This document shows positions 63,323 to 64,000 of a stretch of 64,000 nt of DNA, in pieces; the first letter of the stretch is position 1, and every line of letters starts with the position of its first letter. The notes below the pieces were generated by a model. It was not told where the DNA came from. It did not search any database and worked only from the letters and a program-made list of their open reading frames with translations. Origin of the DNA: Planctomycetota bacterium (GTDB lineage: Bacteria > Planctomycetota > UBA1135 > GCA-002686595). The DNA lies in contig JACRIN010000072.1 in assembly GCA_016220085.1 (NCBI GenBank), forward strand, positions 38,905 to 102,904, written 5' to 3'. Made by a program: the position numbers and the translations under genes.

Positions 63323-64000
63323 TCACCCCCCGCTGATCGCGAGCACGAGGTCGAGACGGTCGCCGGCGCGCACCGTCGAGTCGGGCTCCAGGCGCTTGCC
63401 GTCGCGGAGCACCACCGGCACCGGCGAGCCCGCGGCAAAGAGCGGCGGCCCGTCGGCCCGGCTCGCCTCGAGCGCGCGCAGCACCGCCGAAACGTCGCAC
63501 GGCAGGCCGAGTTCGAGCTCGCGGTCGCTGCCGTAGCCCCGCGCGAGCGCGCCCCCGGCGACCACGCGAACCCGCCCGAGCGCCCGCGGCGTGAGCGGCG
63601 AACCAGGCGAGTCGTGTAAGTCAGGCGCGCCACGCGCACCACGCGCGCCGTGTGAACCAGGCGAGCCGTGTGAATCCGGCGCTCCGGGGCTCGCGTCGAG
63701 CGCGAGGCGCCGCGCGCGAGCGAGCGCCGAGTCCGTCGCACCGTCGACGGGCTCGCGCAGCGCGAGGTACTCGTCGAGCATGCCGGGGAGCTCGAGCTCG
63801 GTGCGCGCGAACGCCGCCCGATCGACGTCGCTCGCGGCGCCGAAGCGGCGCTCGAGCGAGCGCACGAGCGCGACCGTGCGCGCGCCGCCGTCGAGGAAAC
63901 CCCAACCGGCAGCGTCGTCCTCCTGCCACGCGCGCGGCGCGATCACGCGCGCGAGCTCGTCGAGCGTCACGGTGCCGTCGACGAGCAGCGCGCCCGCGGA
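63323..64000 (-). CDS. Hypothetical protein ending in a ubiquitin-like (MoaD/ThiS-type) Gly-Gly tail, 5' end outside window
   Basis: The frame is open to the window edge; residues visible are ~225. A GTG at 63970 could be the start, but codons before it (SAGALLVDGT) read as protein, so I treat it as truncated. The last ~75 residues have the beta-grasp pattern: CDVSAVLRALEASRADGPPLF, PVPVVLRDGKRLEPDSTV, RAGDRLDLVLAISGG, and stop directly after Gly-Gly, as in ThiS, MoaD and other sulfur carriers. A Gly/Ser/His/Asp-rich stretch (~63600-63690) with short Gly-X-Y triplets lies between it and the N-terminal part (LDELARVIAPRAW, VALVRSLERRFG), which I do not recognise. The Gly-Gly end would be adenylated by an E1-like partner not seen here. 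Confidence 0.6.
   Translation of the reverse strand, partial: SAGALLVDGTVTLDELARVIAPRAWQEDDAAGWGFLDGGARTVALVRSLERRFGAASDVDRAAFARTELELPGMLDEYLALREPVDGATDSALARARRLALDASPGAPDSHGSPGSHGARGARGAPDLHDSPGSPLTPRALGRVRVVAGGALARGYGSDRELELGLPCDVSAVLRALEASRADGPPLFAAGSPVPVVLRDGKRLEPDSTVRAGDRLDLVLAISGG

Overview
The window is very GC-rich and densely coded, and it reads as a Gram-negative, LPS-making bacterium. Four secreted proteins end in the same cysteine- and tryptophan-containing C-terminal domain of about 138 residues. From memory, not from a search, this ending together with secreted FG-GAP and PD40 proteins resembles a deep-branching planctomycete of the Saltatorellus/Engelhardtia type. Heptose, lipid A and heptosyltransferase genes are spread through the window. 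I saw no tRNA, rRNA, IS element or CRISPR array.

Layout. 1-10.2 kb: end of an S9 peptidase, a hypothetical protein, a secreted protein that looks like an inactivated gluzincin peptidase, an FHA-GAF-sigma54 activator, a YkgJ-type Cys-cluster protein overlapping a MEMO-family protein that has lost its metal ligands, and a PAS hybrid histidine kinase. 10.3-15.9 kb (minus): an LPS-core operon (lipopolysaccharide kinase, two GT9 heptosyltransferase-like enzymes, a GT39-like membrane protein) joined by 4-base stop/start overlaps and followed by an enoyl-CoA hydratase with its own promoter. 16.1-20.6 kb (plus): glutamate dehydrogenase with a strong terminator, two hypothetical proteins and an SGNH hydrolase. 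20.6-25.8 kb (minus): a radical SAM/B12 protein, split rfaE1 and rfaE2, a TauE-type permease and an AlkC-like protein with a histone-H1-like repeat tail.

26-36.1 kb: a secreted PD40 propeller protein, then on the minus strand a membrane electron-transfer module. The module is a TAT-exported four-cluster ferredoxin and an NrfD/HybB membrane protein with three GcvH-like proteins that lack the lipoyl-lysine motif. It is followed by a histidine kinase with two c-heme motifs in its sensor, a sigma54 response regulator and an archaemetzincin. 36.7-41.7 kb (minus): fused hldE, hldD, an LpxL-like acyltransferase, lpxK and rpoZ, the last with a clear sigma70-type promoter. 41.9-45.6 kb (minus): a HAD/uridine-kinase-like fusion, a second PD40 protein and a small hypothetical gene.

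45.7-53.1 kb (plus): one translationally coupled operon of an M28 peptidase, a heterodimeric ABC exporter and a duplicated SurA-like chaperone. 53.1-57.3 kb (minus): a GT39-like transferase with a TPR tail, a GT2 transferase and a radical SAM/SPASM protein. 57.3-61.8 kb (minus): two tandem paralogous FG-GAP proteins carrying the shared C-terminal domain. 62.1-64 kb (minus): another GT9 transferase and a truncated gene whose product ends in a ubiquitin-like Gly-Gly tail.

The most notable points are the shared C-terminal domain, the GcvH-like/ferredoxin/NrfD module with a heme-bearing regulator, the H1-like tail on a DNA repair protein, and a set of genes with a -10 hexamer 6-8 bases before the start codon, which suggests leaderless mRNAs.
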